A stretch of DNA of 64,000 bases from Deinococcus sp. LM3 (GTDB lineage Bacteria > Deinococcota > Deinococci > Deinococcales > Deinococcaceae). This document shows positions 43,618-52,575 of the stretch, one piece after another. The notes under the pieces were generated by a model. It saw only the letters and a program-made list of their open reading frames with translations, was not told the origin of the DNA and searched no databases. How positions within the stretch are numbered: the first letter of the stretch is position 1; each line of letters starts with the position of its first letter. Position numbers and translations under genes: made by a program. Where the stretch lies: positions 98,266 through 162,265 of the forward strand of contig NZ_MUFV01000005.1 in assembly GCF_002017875.1 (NCBI RefSeq), read 5' to 3'.

Positions 43618-43911
43618 ATGCCCACCGACAACACTCCTGACGACCTGATGCCGCACCCGTCGTTCGTCACCGTGGACGGCCTCGAAGGCCACCTCGCCCG
43701 CGTGGAACTCCCGGACGGCATCACCGAGGACTGGCCCCTGGCCAGTCTTCCCCCCGGCGTCAAGGAAGGCGACGTGATCCGCCTGACCGTCCACGGCGGC
43801 GACCTCGAAGCGGAGATCGACCACGCCCAGACCCGCGAGCGCCTCACGGCCGCGCAAGCGGGCACGGACGCCCTGAATGCCGGGGCCCCGACCGGCGACG
43901 TGGAGCTGTGA
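43618..43911 (+). CDS. DUF3006-family protein
   Basis: 97 residues from ATG 43618. The body matches DUF3006 proteins (VDGLEGHLARVELPDG ... LPPGVKEGDVIRLTVHGGDL), small beta-barrel-like proteins commonly encoded next to ComEC-type metallo-hydrolases. It overlaps the next gene by four bases (GTGA), so the two are translated together. Molecular role unknown. Confidence 0.8.
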   Translation: MPTDNTPDDLMPHPSFVTVDGLEGHLARVELPDGITEDWPLASLPPGVKEGDVIRLTVHGGDLEAEIDHAQTRERLTAAQAGTDALNAGAPTGDVEL

Positions 43912-44915
43912 AGCGCGCGCTGTGCCTGCTGGCCCTCAGCCTGGGACTGGCGCACGCGCAGCGCGCGCCCGCCGGGGTCCTCACCATCCGCTTCCTGGAC
44001 GTCGGGCAGGGCGACGCCATCCTCATCACCAGCCCCGAGGGCAAGAGCGTCCTGTACGACGGGGGCCGCAGTGAGAGCCGCATGCGGGAACTCATCCGCC
44101 AGTACGACGTGCCCTCCCTAGACCTGATCGCCGCCAGTCACGGGGACGCCGACCACATCACCGGGCTGATCCCGGCCGCCGCGCTGTTCAAACCGCGCTT
44201 CTTCCTGAACAACGGCGTGGCGGCCACCACGCAGACCTGGGCGAAACTCACCAACATCCTGAAGCTCGCGGGCACCCAGGGTCTCCCCGCCCGGAACCAG
44301 GTCCTGAACCTGGGCAGCGTGCGGCTCACGGTGCTGCCCCCTCCGGCTGGCATGCCAGCCGGTGACCAGAACCTCAACAGCGTCGGCCTGATCGTGCAGT
44401 ACGGGTCGTTCCGTGCGCTGCTGACCGGGGACAGTGAAACCGAGCAGACCCGCGCGTGGTTGCGGACCCTGCCTGCCGGAACACTGGGGCCGGTGGACGT
44501 GTACAAGAGCATCCACCACGGCGCGGCGAACGGGGACAGCGCCGCGTGGCTGGCGGCCGTGCAGCCCCGGAACGTGGTGGTAAGCGTGGGCCCCAACAAC
44601 TACGGGCACCCGACGGGCACGGCCCTGAATCTGTACCGCAAGGTCGGGGCCAACGTGTTCCGCACGGACCAGCAGGGCACGGTCACGGTGACCGTGCAAC
44701 CGGGCGGTGCGTACCGCATCACCACCGAGAAAGGAGCGGCCACGCCCGCTCCAGCCAGACCAACTCCTGCCCCCGTCGTCCCGGCCGCACCAGCGACCGT
44801 CACCTACTCGAACTGCGCGGCCGTCCGGGCCGCCGGGAAGTCACCGCTGCTGCGCGGTCAACCCGGGTACAGCAGCAAGCTCGACCGGGACGGGGACGGC
44901 CGCGCGTGCGAGTGA
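43908..44915 (+). CDS. Secreted ComEC-like metallo-beta-lactamase hydrolase with Excalibur domain
   Basis: 335 residues with a signal peptide (LCLLALSLGLAHAQ). A metallo-beta-lactamase domain (residues 25-255) shows FLDVGQGDAILITSPEG, the metal motif SHGDADHITG, LLTGDSE and SIHHGAANGD, as in the C-terminal hydrolase of ComEC. A proline/alanine linker leads to a C-terminal Excalibur domain (SNCAAVRAAG, then the DxDxDG loop DRDGDGRACE), a calcium-binding module of surface proteins. It is likely an extracellular nuclease or phosphoesterase; the link to DNA uptake or scavenging is inference. Confidence 0.88.
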   Translation: MKRALCLLALSLGLAHAQRAPAGVLTIRFLDVGQGDAILITSPEGKSVLYDGGRSESRMRELIRQYDVPSLDLIAASHGDADHITGLIPAAALFKPRFFLNNGVAATTQTWAKLTNILKLAGTQGLPARNQVLNLGSVRLTVLPPPAGMPAGDQNLNSVGLIVQYGSFRALLTGDSETEQTRAWLRTLPAGTLGPVDVYKSIHHGAANGDSAAWLAAVQPRNVVVSVGPNNYGHPTGTALNLYRKVGANVFRTDQQGTVTVTVQPGGAYRITTEKGAATPAPARPTPAPVVPAAPATVTYSNCAAVRAAGKSPLLRGQPGYSSKLDRDGDGRACE

Positions 44916-45601
44916 ACCTCCTCGCGCTGACGCTGCTGACTGCGGCGTCCACGGCACTGGCCGCCCCGCTGCCCCGACTCCCAGCGAGTGCCGCTACGCC
45001 CGACGCCCTGATCCCAAACGGCTGGAAGGTCCAGCAACGCCTCCGGGCCGACTTCAACGCGGACGGCCTGACGGACACGCTCCTCGTCGCGCAGAGCACC
45101 GACCCCCGCAACGTCCACCCGCCCCGGGAAGACGGGTACGCCTGGAACGGGAACCCCCGACTGCTCGTCGGCGCGTTCGCCCGCCGCGACGGGCGGGTGC
45201 AGCTGGCCTTCCAGAGTGCCGTGATCACCCGCCGCACCTCTCCCACCATGGAGGACCCGTTCGGCTCCCTGGAGCTGTTCGGTCGGGGCTTCCGGCTGAG
45301 GCTGCAGGAGTTCTATTCGATGGGTTCCTGGACGGCCGGTTCGGTGACGTTCAACGTCCGCTGGCAGGACGGCTGCTTCCGAGTGATCGGGTATGACCGG
45401 TCCATGGTGCACCGCGCGACCCTGGACAGCGAGACGGTCAGCGTCAACTTCCTGACGGGCCGGATGCAGGTCGTCCTGGACAACGCCGGCGCCGAGCCGA
45501 ATACCAACCGTGTGGAGCGCTGGTCGGCGTACCCCGGGCAGCGGCGGGTGTGTGTGCAGGACGTGACGAGCGGCCTGGAGTTCCGGCGCGACCTCCCCTG
45601 A
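44912..45601 (+). CDS. Secreted hypothetical protein
   Basis: About 229 residues from GTG 44912, overlapping the preceding stop. A signal peptide (LLALTLLTAASTALAAP) is followed by a repeat-like calcium turn (RADFNADGLTDTLLVAQ, FG-GAP style) and a beta-rich body ending in VCVQDVTSGLEFRRDLP. It is the third gene of the DUF3006 operon and probably acts outside the cell with the hydrolase. No family assigned. Confidence 0.7.
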   Translation: MNLLALTLLTAASTALAAPLPRLPASAATPDALIPNGWKVQQRLRADFNADGLTDTLLVAQSTDPRNVHPPREDGYAWNGNPRLLVGAFARRDGRVQLAFQSAVITRRTSPTMEDPFGSLELFGRGFRLRLQEFYSMGSWTAGSVTFNVRWQDGCFRVIGYDRSMVHRATLDSETVSVNFLTGRMQVVLDNAGAEPNTNRVERWSAYPGQRRVCVQDVTSGLEFRRDLP

Positions 45602-45638
45602 AGTCCGGGTCACCCGGCGCGATGAACCGCTGGACTGC

Positions 45639-46337
45639 TCATGCCCAGGGAGGGGATGAATCCCCTCCCACTTCCCCTGCCCCTGTGATCTCGACCCACC
45701 AACCTGGTTCCGGCCGGTCCCACTGCTCGAGCTGCACCCGGTAGGCCTGCACATCCATCCCCGGAGCTGGCGGTCCGAGCGTCACGTCCTGCGTGGGTCC
45801 CAGCGGCGCCCAGTCACCCTCTTCCCACCGCCACACCGTACCCGGCCACCGCACGCGGTAATGACCCGGCCAGTCCGGTCGTTCCTTAAGTGCCTCCGGC
45901 TGCAGGCGCCACAGTCCCAGGCGCCAGGGGTACCGGGCGGAGTAATCGTCCATGAGCCGCTGACGCTCCTGGCGTTCGAGGCGCTCGCGTTCCCGCCGGG
46001 CCGCTTTCTGCCGCCGGTACGCGGCCGGGTCGGCGGGCGCGAGGGTCCCGCGGTCACGGGGCAACCCCCGCCTCCTGCGAACGCCGCGCGGCAGACGAAC
46101 GGCAGGCGGCTCGTCCGGTTTGAGGCGCCCGCGTTCCCGCCAGACCATCCAGATGATCCGGATCAGCACGGACCCCAGCGCGGTCACCAGGATCCAGAGC
46201 TCTCCCTGGAGGAGTCCGGCGCGGTGGAGGCCGATGATCGCGGCGAAACATCCTGCAACGATCAGCAGTAACGCGGCCGGGGGCCTGACGGGCACCTTCT
46301 TCCCGGCAGGCAGGTCGGTGGTGGCGCGGGGGCCCAT
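45639..46337 (-). CDS. Small membrane protein
   Basis: About 232 residues from ATG 46337; the frame is open further upstream, but that sequence overlaps the next gene's end and is not protein-like. Two membrane helices (PPAALLLIVAGCFAAIIGL; ELWILVTALGSVLIRIIWMV) are followed by a strongly basic cytoplasmic region (RRQKAARRERERLERQERQR) and a tryptophan-rich tail. No family recognised. Confidence 0.6.
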   Translation of the reverse strand: MGPRATTDLPAGKKVPVRPPAALLLIVAGCFAAIIGLHRAGLLQGELWILVTALGSVLIRIIWMVWRERGRLKPDEPPAVRLPRGVRRRRGLPRDRGTLAPADPAAYRRQKAARRERERLERQERQRLMDDYSARYPWRLGLWRLQPEALKERPDWPGHYRVRWPGTVWRWEEGDWAPLGPTQDVTLGPPAPGMDVQAYRVQLEQWDRPEPGWWVEITGAGEVGGDSSPPWA

Positions 46338-46488
46338 GCCCTGACTGTAGAGCTCAGTCTGCCTGGAGGTGAGCGACGATGACGCAGGAGTGACCGTGGA
46401 CTCATGGGGCGTCCTGCTGGTCATCGTGTTCTGCTCTGCGGTGAGCGAATCTTGAAAACTTGCCGGTGTGCAGAGTTCGAAGGTACCG

Positions 46489-47355
46489 TCACGGACCTGG
46501 ATACTTTTCCTTGTGTACTGCGAAAAGCGCGGCGCCAACGAGACCGGCGTCTGGCCCGTGATGGGCCCGTTGGATGTCTGGAGTTCCCGAATTGCCGAAA
46601 GCAGCTGAGAGGAATGCCTGGGTGTACTTGCGTAGACCCACACTTCCCCCAAGGCAAATGGTATCCAGGCCTATCAGGCAATGGGCATCCCACAACCGGT
46701 CAGCCAGAGCTGACAGCGGGGCATGCAGGAGAGCCTGAGCCCGCGGATCGTTCCTTTCTGCCTCATCGAACAGAGCCTCTACTCCTGAGAAACCGGCAGA
46801 GTGCGCCACACCGTTGAGGGCACTGCCAGACGCACTGAGTTCCAGAGCCGCGCCATTTATTCCTCGAGTGAATCCCAGTCCAATGTCCCGCCCACCCGGC
46901 GGGTCATGCAACTGGCCTCTCAGAACCAGGCCGCTACCGATACCAGTTGAGACCGTCACAAACATGAAGTTGCGATCAACCAACGCTCCTCGGGCTTGCC
47001 ATTCTCCCAGGGTGGCAGCTCGGGCGTCGTTGAGAACATGAACGGGGATGCCGAGTGCCCGTTCCAGACTCTGAGCAACAGGCACGGCCGTCCATCCCGG
47101 CATGGTGGTTTGATTGACGGCCGTCACGCGTCCGGCCTCAACACGTCCAGTACACGCAACACCCAGCGGGACACGAGCCGCCGGCTTTAACTGCTCCACC
47201 AGGTCAATCAGCCGGGAAATCACTGCGTCCGGGCCATCTTTCGCACAGGTGGGCATCTGTATGCGCCGCTGCACAGCGCCCTCATGAAGAAGGGCGGCCC
47301 GGGTGGTGGTGCCGCCAAGATCCACTGCCAGCCGCAGACCCGATCCTTCAGTCAT
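46489..47355 (-). CDS. ROK-family sugar kinase, probable ManNAc kinase
   Basis: 288 residues from ATG 47355, overlapping the nanE stop by eight bases. The phosphate-binding loop is LAVDLGGTTTRAALL and the catalytic Asp is in HVLNDARAATLGEW; STGIGSGLVLRG follows. The usual ROK zinc site (ExGH followed by CxCGxxGCxE) is absent: this part reads GRDIGLGFTRGINGAALELS. Next to nanE the expected reaction is phosphorylation of N-acetylmannosamine to the 6-phosphate. The missing zinc motif makes the substrate less certain. Confidence 0.8.
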   Translation of the reverse strand: MTEGSGLRLAVDLGGTTTRAALLHEGAVQRRIQMPTCAKDGPDAVISRLIDLVEQLKPAARVPLGVACTGRVEAGRVTAVNQTTMPGWTAVPVAQSLERALGIPVHVLNDARAATLGEWQARGALVDRNFMFVTVSTGIGSGLVLRGQLHDPPGGRDIGLGFTRGINGAALELSASGSALNGVAHSAGFSGVEALFDEAERNDPRAQALLHAPLSALADRLWDAHCLIGLDTICLGGSVGLRKYTQAFLSAAFGNSGTPDIQRAHHGPDAGLVGAALFAVHKEKYPGP

Positions 47356-48031
47356 GGAGGGCCTTGGTGAACCAACTGGTGATGACGTCCGGCCTGGTGA
47401 TGGCGGACCCAACGACCACGAAGACGGCTCCCTGCCGCCGAGCCTGGGTAGCCTCTGCAGGACTGTGCAGCCGACCCTCAGCAACGAATGGCACTTCTGC
47501 TTCTCGCAACTCGTTCATCAGTGTCCAGTCCGGGCCGCCGAGTTGACGACTGTACGGCGTGTATCCACTCAGTGTCGTACTGACGATGTCTGCACCAAGT
47601 GCCATTGCCGCCTGGGCTTCCTCCAGTGTGCTGATGTCTGCCATGACCAGAGCGCCAGCCTCATGGACAGCAGCAAAAATGCCCTGAAGCGGTTCTGGGC
47701 GCGGCCGGAGCGTTGCGTCCAGTGCGACGATCTCGCAACCCAGTTTGGCGAGATGAACAGCTTCCTCAGCCGTCGGAGTGATGTAGACGCTGGTGTCCTC
47801 CCGGTCGGTTTTTGTCAGACCGATAAGGGGCAGATCCGTCACGGCCCGCACTGCCTGCACATCAGCGAAACCTTGAATGCGCAGCCCTGCCGCGCCGCCG
47901 TGTTGAGCCGCTAGAGCCAAGCGGCTGATAATGAAAGGCTCGCGCAAGGGACTGCCTGGATGAGCCTGACACGACACCACCAGGCCCCCGCGTAGGCGTT
48001 CGAGAAGAGGATGAAGGGATTGATTGCCCAT
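47348..48031 (-). CDS. nanE: N-acetylmannosamine-6-phosphate 2-epimerase
   Basis: 227 residues from ATG 48031. It shows the NanE series of motifs: VVSCQAHPGSPL, LPLIGLTKTDREDTSVYITP, EIVALDATLRPRP, VMADISTLEEAQAA, DIVSTTLSGYT, FVAEGRL and VVVGSAITRPDVIT, a TIM barrel with the catalytic Lys in the GLTK loop. It converts ManNAc-6-P to GlcNAc-6-P in amino-sugar catabolism. It is coupled with the ROK kinase. A second, frameshifted nanE lies at 61.5 kb. Confidence 0.93.
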   Translation of the reverse strand: MGNQSLHPLLERLRGGLVVSCQAHPGSPLREPFIISRLALAAQHGGAAGLRIQGFADVQAVRAVTDLPLIGLTKTDREDTSVYITPTAEEAVHLAKLGCEIVALDATLRPRPEPLQGIFAAVHEAGALVMADISTLEEAQAAMALGADIVSTTLSGYTPYSRQLGGPDWTLMNELREAEVPFVAEGRLHSPAEATQARRQGAVFVVVGSAITRPDVITSWFTKALHD

Positions 48032-48074
48032 ATAACGGCCTCCGAAAGGCAAAGAGGGATGCGACAGGACGGTA

Positions 48075-48112
48075 TGGAGTGGTGCCTGAGGTGGCGCGGG
48101 GTCACCACTCCA
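48075..48112. promoter_or_regulatory. Inverted repeat upstream of nanE
   Basis: TGGAGTGGTG (48075) and CACCACTCCA (ending 48112) form perfect 10-base arms 18 bases apart, 44-81 bases before the nanE start, in the 216-base gap after the LacI gene. It could be an operator or an attenuating hairpin. Confidence 0.45.
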
Positions 48113-48247
48113 CACCGATTACTCTCCGTCTCCCCTGTGTCACTCCAAATCGTTCAGTCAGGTTCGATCTTTTTCCAGACGACCTCATCGGCTATGGCTT
48201 CCGAGCCACCTCCACGCCGTTCCACGGACTTCCTGGCAAAAGAGCAG

Positions 48248-49267
48248 TCATATGACACGCGGGGCAGGTCCCAGGCTGATCCCTTCGTGGATCGCGCAGC
48301 GAAATATGGCGTTCTGTACAGGGTCGTTTCCCAATAGACGCAACAGCACTTCGACGGCGCCGCGCCCCATCTCTACGCGGGGAACACGCAGGCGGGTCCA
48401 GTGCGGATCATCCGGTTGGCCAGTGATCGCATCGCCCAGTACGGCACTGGAGAAGTCATCAGGGGAGCGGAATCCTCCCTGCATTGCTGTGGCATCCAGG
48501 GCGCGCATCAGGGCGTCGTTCTCTACCAGAAATCCCGTCACGCCCTGGGTAAGCACCTCGCGTAGAAATGCGTCATTCACTTGTTCCGGCAGAAGACGCA
48601 AGACCGGCGCCGCGCTTCCAGCTACGGCCCGGAACCCCTGTTCGCGATCAGCAGCCGATTCGGTACGCTCCTGTCGCCCTAAGTACATCAGCTGCCGATG
48701 TCCCAGGCTCAAAAAGCGCTGAGTCATTTCCTGGGTCGCTTCCGTGTAATTTGCTGTCACGTGTGGAAGATCTGCGCCTGGCAGTTCGCGTCGACCGACG
48801 AACACCAGCGGGTGGCCGCCGCGGAGCGCTTCAACCAGATCCTGGCGTTCCTGCTCGCCAGGGTCACCCAGCAGGAGGGTGCCGTCCGTGAGGGAGAGGC
48901 GGGTGCGGCTCGCCTCCGACAATCGACGTCTGCTCCCAGTGCTGCTGGTATGCAGCAGGAGGTCCTGGCCCTGCCGGGACGCCTCTTCTTCAATGCCTTC
49001 CAGGAAAGGCGCGTAGAAGTCACGGGTACTTCCCGGGAAGACAGCTTCATAGGTGAATACACCGATCAGCGAACTGCGGCCACCCACCAATCTCCGGGCA
49101 GCAGCATTGGGGACGTACCCCAATTCCTTGATGGTCTGCAGGACTCGGGCCCGCGTATCCGGGTTGATTCGCGTGCCTGTGGTGTGGCCGTTCAGGACTT
49201 GCGATACGACAGTCTGGGAAACCCCTGCGAGTCGGGCGATTTCTTTCTGTGTGGGACGTTGAGGCAT
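48248..49267 (-). CDS. LacI-family transcriptional regulator
   Basis: 339 residues. The N-terminal helix-turn-helix (QKEIARLAGVSQTVVSQVLN) and hinge (YVPNAAARRLVGGRS) are followed by a periplasmic-binding-like sensor domain (SLIGVFTYEAVFPG ... VTGFLVENDALMRAL ... SSAVLGDAI). It lies five bases after the FAD oxidoreductase gene, at the end of the ABC-transporter operon. It probably represses the operon through the AATACGTATT palindrome in front of the binding-protein gene; the ligand is likely the imported sugar or its phosphate. Both points are inferred. Confidence 0.9.
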   Translation of the reverse strand: MPQRPTQKEIARLAGVSQTVVSQVLNGHTTGTRINPDTRARVLQTIKELGYVPNAAARRLVGGRSSLIGVFTYEAVFPGSTRDFYAPFLEGIEEEASRQGQDLLLHTSSTGSRRRLSEASRTRLSLTDGTLLLGDPGEQERQDLVEALRGGHPLVFVGRRELPGADLPHVTANYTEATQEMTQRFLSLGHRQLMYLGRQERTESAADREQGFRAVAGSAAPVLRLLPEQVNDAFLREVLTQGVTGFLVENDALMRALDATAMQGGFRSPDDFSSAVLGDAITGQPDDPHWTRLRVPRVEMGRGAVEVLLRLLGNDPVQNAIFRCAIHEGISLGPAPRVI

Positions 49268-49272
49268 GGGAT

Positions 49273-50865
49273 TTAAAAACCTGGAGACGGTGTCAGGCGA
49301 TAGGAGTCCGGCCAGGCGAGTGGTAAGCCCAGTTGAACCAGTCGTTCCTGGAAAGCGGGGAGATCCTGTTCACGTACGGCGGAAGGAGGCAGGTCGCGTT
49401 CCAGACAGTGGGCGGCGAGTGCGCCCGCCGCTTCCCCGACGTTCCATTCCACTGGATGCAGGCGGTAGCATCCGTTGGTAATGTGCGTGACTCCTAACGT
49501 CTTGCCGGCAGCAATCAGGTTGTTGACGCGGACAGGGATCAGGGCGCCCAGAGGAATCTGGAAGGGCCAGCTGGCCACATCCACGTACCCGCGTCCACCT
49601 GTGGAGGGATGCAGATCAATGCGGTACTGTCCGACGCCCACACTATCTGCGAAGACTTCTGCTCCTTGCATGGCGCCGCGGGCCTCCACCCCGATCATCG
49701 TCTCTGTGACTGTGAACAGTGCCCGGATGCGACGGGCTTCCCTGACGTATGGCCGTAAGGCTAAACCGTGAGTGAGTTCAGTGCCAGTCAGGTCACCCCG
49801 GAGCCGTAGGCCTGGGTAACCTTGTCCTCCGTCGTGACGGGGAGCTTCCGTCTGCATCCAGTACAGCAGCGCAAGACTTAAATTTTTTCCGGCTTCCAGG
49901 TGACGGGCCTTTTCTACCGCATCGACGCCGACAAGAGGTCCCAGCCAGTAGTCATTCTGCGGCCAGTTCACCAGCGTGACATCTGGCGTCTCCTGTGTGT
50001 AATGTCGGTTCGTGACGATACGGCGGTAGTGCCAGAAGTCACCCTTGTGAGCCACCTCACGCGGATCACCGAACAGATCGCGGTAGATCGGTGTCCCGGT
50101 AATCGGATGCGGGTAAGTCCAGGACAGTTGCGGAGCGGGCCAGAAGGGAGCCTGATAATCCCGCCAGAAATCGTAATGTTCTGGCCGGTCAATCGTGTGG
50201 TCTTCTCCCTCCTGGTGATCCATCGCAAAACACCACGTAAAGGCCTGCTGGTTGAGGGGTTGCGCAGACTCTAGGGCGTGGGGCTCCCCGGTCTCCCCTT
50301 GGCTTTCGGCACCAATGACGCTTTCTGCTCCGCTGAGCTCAGTCAGCTCTCCCAGTTCAGTGGCGTCCAGAACGTACTGGGCCTGCACGATATGCTGGAC
50401 GCCCGAGATGTGCTGGAAAGTGACAGCGCGGATCACGTCTCCATCCAGTTCTACCTGAACGGGGGCCGTGTCCGTCCAAAGACGCAGCTGGCGCGACGTC
50501 CGGTAGGGGGCGAGCATACTTTCCAGAACCTGGAGGGCCACACGAGGTTCGTGGCACAGCCGGCCGACGTTTCCTGCACCAGGATTGAGATAGGGATCGG
50601 CTGCCGCCTGTGGGGTGGCGTACACGTGCTCCCGGTAATGCTGCCGAATCCGGCGGCGAAACTCGGCGTAGGTGGCGGTGGCGCCATAGTCCTCGATCCA
50701 GATTGCTTCATCTGGTGGAACGGCCTGGCTGGTGAGCTGCCCTCCAATCCAGGGAGATTCCTCCGTGAGAATGACACGGTGCCCCAGGCGCAGGGCCGCA
50801 AGAGCAGCGGCCACACCGCCGACGCCTCCACCGACGATCAGGATGGGCGTGAAGTGCTCGGTCAT
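49273..50865 (-). CDS. FAD-dependent oxidoreductase
   Basis: 530 residues with an N-terminal dinucleotide-binding fold (ILIVGGGVGGVAAALAALRL, then ESPWIGGQLTSQ) and a C-terminal FAD-contact region (VNNLIAAGKTLGVTHITNG). This is the FAD_oxidored type often found in polysaccharide-utilisation operons. The start overlaps the upstream permease stop (ATGA). The substrate is unknown; oxidation of a sugar or glycan-derived alcohol is a guess from context. Confidence 0.82.
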   Translation of the reverse strand: MTEHFTPILIVGGGVGGVAAALAALRLGHRVILTEESPWIGGQLTSQAVPPDEAIWIEDYGATATYAEFRRRIRQHYREHVYATPQAAADPYLNPGAGNVGRLCHEPRVALQVLESMLAPYRTSRQLRLWTDTAPVQVELDGDVIRAVTFQHISGVQHIVQAQYVLDATELGELTELSGAESVIGAESQGETGEPHALESAQPLNQQAFTWCFAMDHQEGEDHTIDRPEHYDFWRDYQAPFWPAPQLSWTYPHPITGTPIYRDLFGDPREVAHKGDFWHYRRIVTNRHYTQETPDVTLVNWPQNDYWLGPLVGVDAVEKARHLEAGKNLSLALLYWMQTEAPRHDGGQGYPGLRLRGDLTGTELTHGLALRPYVREARRIRALFTVTETMIGVEARGAMQGAEVFADSVGVGQYRIDLHPSTGGRGYVDVASWPFQIPLGALIPVRVNNLIAAGKTLGVTHITNGCYRLHPVEWNVGEAAGALAAHCLERDLPPSAVREQDLPAFQERLVQLGLPLAWPDSYRLTPSPGF

Positions 50866-51710
50866 CCTTTTGTCCCGCTCGCCGCGAGGCTTTCAATGAA
50901 GGTACGCTGGGCCATCAGGAAGGCCAGCAGGACGGGCAGTGCCACCAGGACACTGGCGGCCAGTGTGAGATTCCAGTACGTGCCGCCCAGTGGGTCGGTG
51001 AATCGTTGCAGGGCCAGGGGCAGGGTCATGCGCGCCTCGTCGTTCAGGTAGATCAGGGGATTGAAGTAATCGTTCCAGGAATTCAGCACTGCGAAAATAG
51101 TGACCGTCGCCAGGGCTGGCCGGGACAGAGGCAGTGTGATGTACCAGAAGACGCCCAGCGTTCCTAGCCCATCAATGCGTCCAGCCTCATCGAGTTCGCG
51201 TGGCAGCGTAATGAAGTGCTGGCGCATCAGGAAGACGCAGAGGGCACCAGTGGCACTGAAGACCTGCAGCAGAATGATAGGGACAAGGGAGTTGGAGAGT
51301 TGAAGTGCCCGGAACGCAATGAACTGTGGGATCGCGGTGAGTTCAGCCGGAATCATCATTGCGGCGAGCGTGAACACGAAGGCAAGATTCCGCCCTGGAA
51401 AGCGCAGGCGCGCGAACGCGTACCCGGCCGTCGCAGACAGGATGAGGGTAACCGGGACGGTAATAGCGACCGTCAGTAGGCTGTTGAGATACTGACGTGC
51501 AAATGGGTAGTCTCCGAAGACGCGAGCGAAGTTGGTCAAACCTGCATCGAGATTCAGACCGAATGGATTACCGAAGATCCCCTGGGCTGACTTCACGCTG
51601 GAGAGGAACATCCACAGGATCGGGGCGACAAATGGAAGACAGACGATGACCAGTAATACGTAAAGCAGAACTGACCAGGGGGTACGCGAGGGGGGAAGGT
51701 TACTCCTCAT
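50862..51710 (-). CDS. Carbohydrate ABC transporter permease, MalG type
   Basis: 282 residues with six predicted membrane segments, beginning VLLYVLLVIVCLPFVAPILW. The EAA loop that contacts the ATPase is clear (DEAGRIDGLGTLGVFWYITL, then PLSRPALATV). It is the second permease of a CUT1-type sugar importer, overlapping its partner by 11 bases. No ATPase gene is in this operon, so a shared MsmK-type ATPase is presumably encoded elsewhere. Confidence 0.92.
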   Translation of the reverse strand: MRSNLPPSRTPWSVLLYVLLVIVCLPFVAPILWMFLSSVKSAQGIFGNPFGLNLDAGLTNFARVFGDYPFARQYLNSLLTVAITVPVTLILSATAGYAFARLRFPGRNLAFVFTLAAMMIPAELTAIPQFIAFRALQLSNSLVPIILLQVFSATGALCVFLMRQHFITLPRELDEAGRIDGLGTLGVFWYITLPLSRPALATVTIFAVLNSWNDYFNPLIYLNDEARMTLPLALQRFTDPLGGTYWNLTLAASVLVALPVLLAFLMAQRTFIESLAASGTKG

Positions 51711-52575
51711 AGAACACCAGTGCCCGGCGCATCCGCCACTGCAACAGCGTCAGCAGCAGTACGACGACGAAGAGAATGGCTGCCAGGGCGGAAGCGTAGC
51801 CGAACTCGAAAAAAGTGAAGCCCTGCTTGAACATGTACACGATCAGGGTGGTGGTCGCACTGGCGGGACCTCCCCCAGTGAGAACCCAGATAGGCGTGAA
51901 GACTTTCAAAGCACCGATCACGGTCACCAGAAAGACCAGAAAGAGAGTGGGGGAGATCATTGGAAGGGTGATGTAGCGGTAGACCTGCCAGGGGCTGGCC
52001 CCATCCAGGTGAGCGGCCTCCCGCTGCTCGGGGGGCACTCCCTGTAAGGCGCTCAAGAAGATCACCGTGTTCAGTCCCACTGCCTTGAGCACTTCAATCA
52101 CAATGACCGTACCCAGCGCCGTTTGGGGTGCGAGGAGCAGGTTGGCATTCTCGAAACCCATTCCCTGGAGCGTACCGTTGATCGGTCCCTGCGGTTGGAG
52201 CAGGAACTTCCAGATCAGAGACCAGGCGACAATGGGCATCACCACCGGGGAGAACACCATGGATCGGAAGGCAGCGATGCCTGGCAGGCGAACATTCAGC
52301 AGGCTGGCCAGGGCGAGCGCCACCCCGATGTTCAGCAGCACGATTCCCACGGTGAAGAAGGCGGTCACGGTGAGGCTCCCCCGGAACTCCAGATCATCCG
52401 CGAGACGCATGTAATTGCTCAGCCCGCTCATCCGGGGTGGGTCCAGCAGTGACCAGCTGGTCAGGGACATCCACAGGACTGCGACCAGAGGAGCGATGAT
52501 GAACGCGAGCATGCCCAGCACGTAGGGCAGGGAGAGCAGCAGGCCCGCCCGAGCCTCACGGCGGGCGAGCGTCAC
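51700..52575 (-). CDS. Carbohydrate ABC transporter permease, MalF type
   Basis: 291 residues from GTG 52575, which overlaps the stop of the binding-protein gene (GTGA). It has six predicted membrane segments (GLLLSLPYVLGMLAFIIAPL first). The EAA loop is REAAHLDGASPWQVYRYITL, then PMISPTLF. It pairs with the MalG-type protein downstream to form the membrane channel. Confidence 0.92.
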   Translation of the reverse strand: MTLARREARAGLLLSLPYVLGMLAFIIAPLVAVLWMSLTSWSLLDPPRMSGLSNYMRLADDLEFRGSLTVTAFFTVGIVLLNIGVALALASLLNVRLPGIAAFRSMVFSPVVMPIVAWSLIWKFLLQPQGPINGTLQGMGFENANLLLAPQTALGTVIVIEVLKAVGLNTVIFLSALQGVPPEQREAAHLDGASPWQVYRYITLPMISPTLFLVFLVTVIGALKVFTPIWVLTGGGPASATTTLIVYMFKQGFTFFEFGYASALAAILFVVVLLLTLLQWRMRRALVFYEE

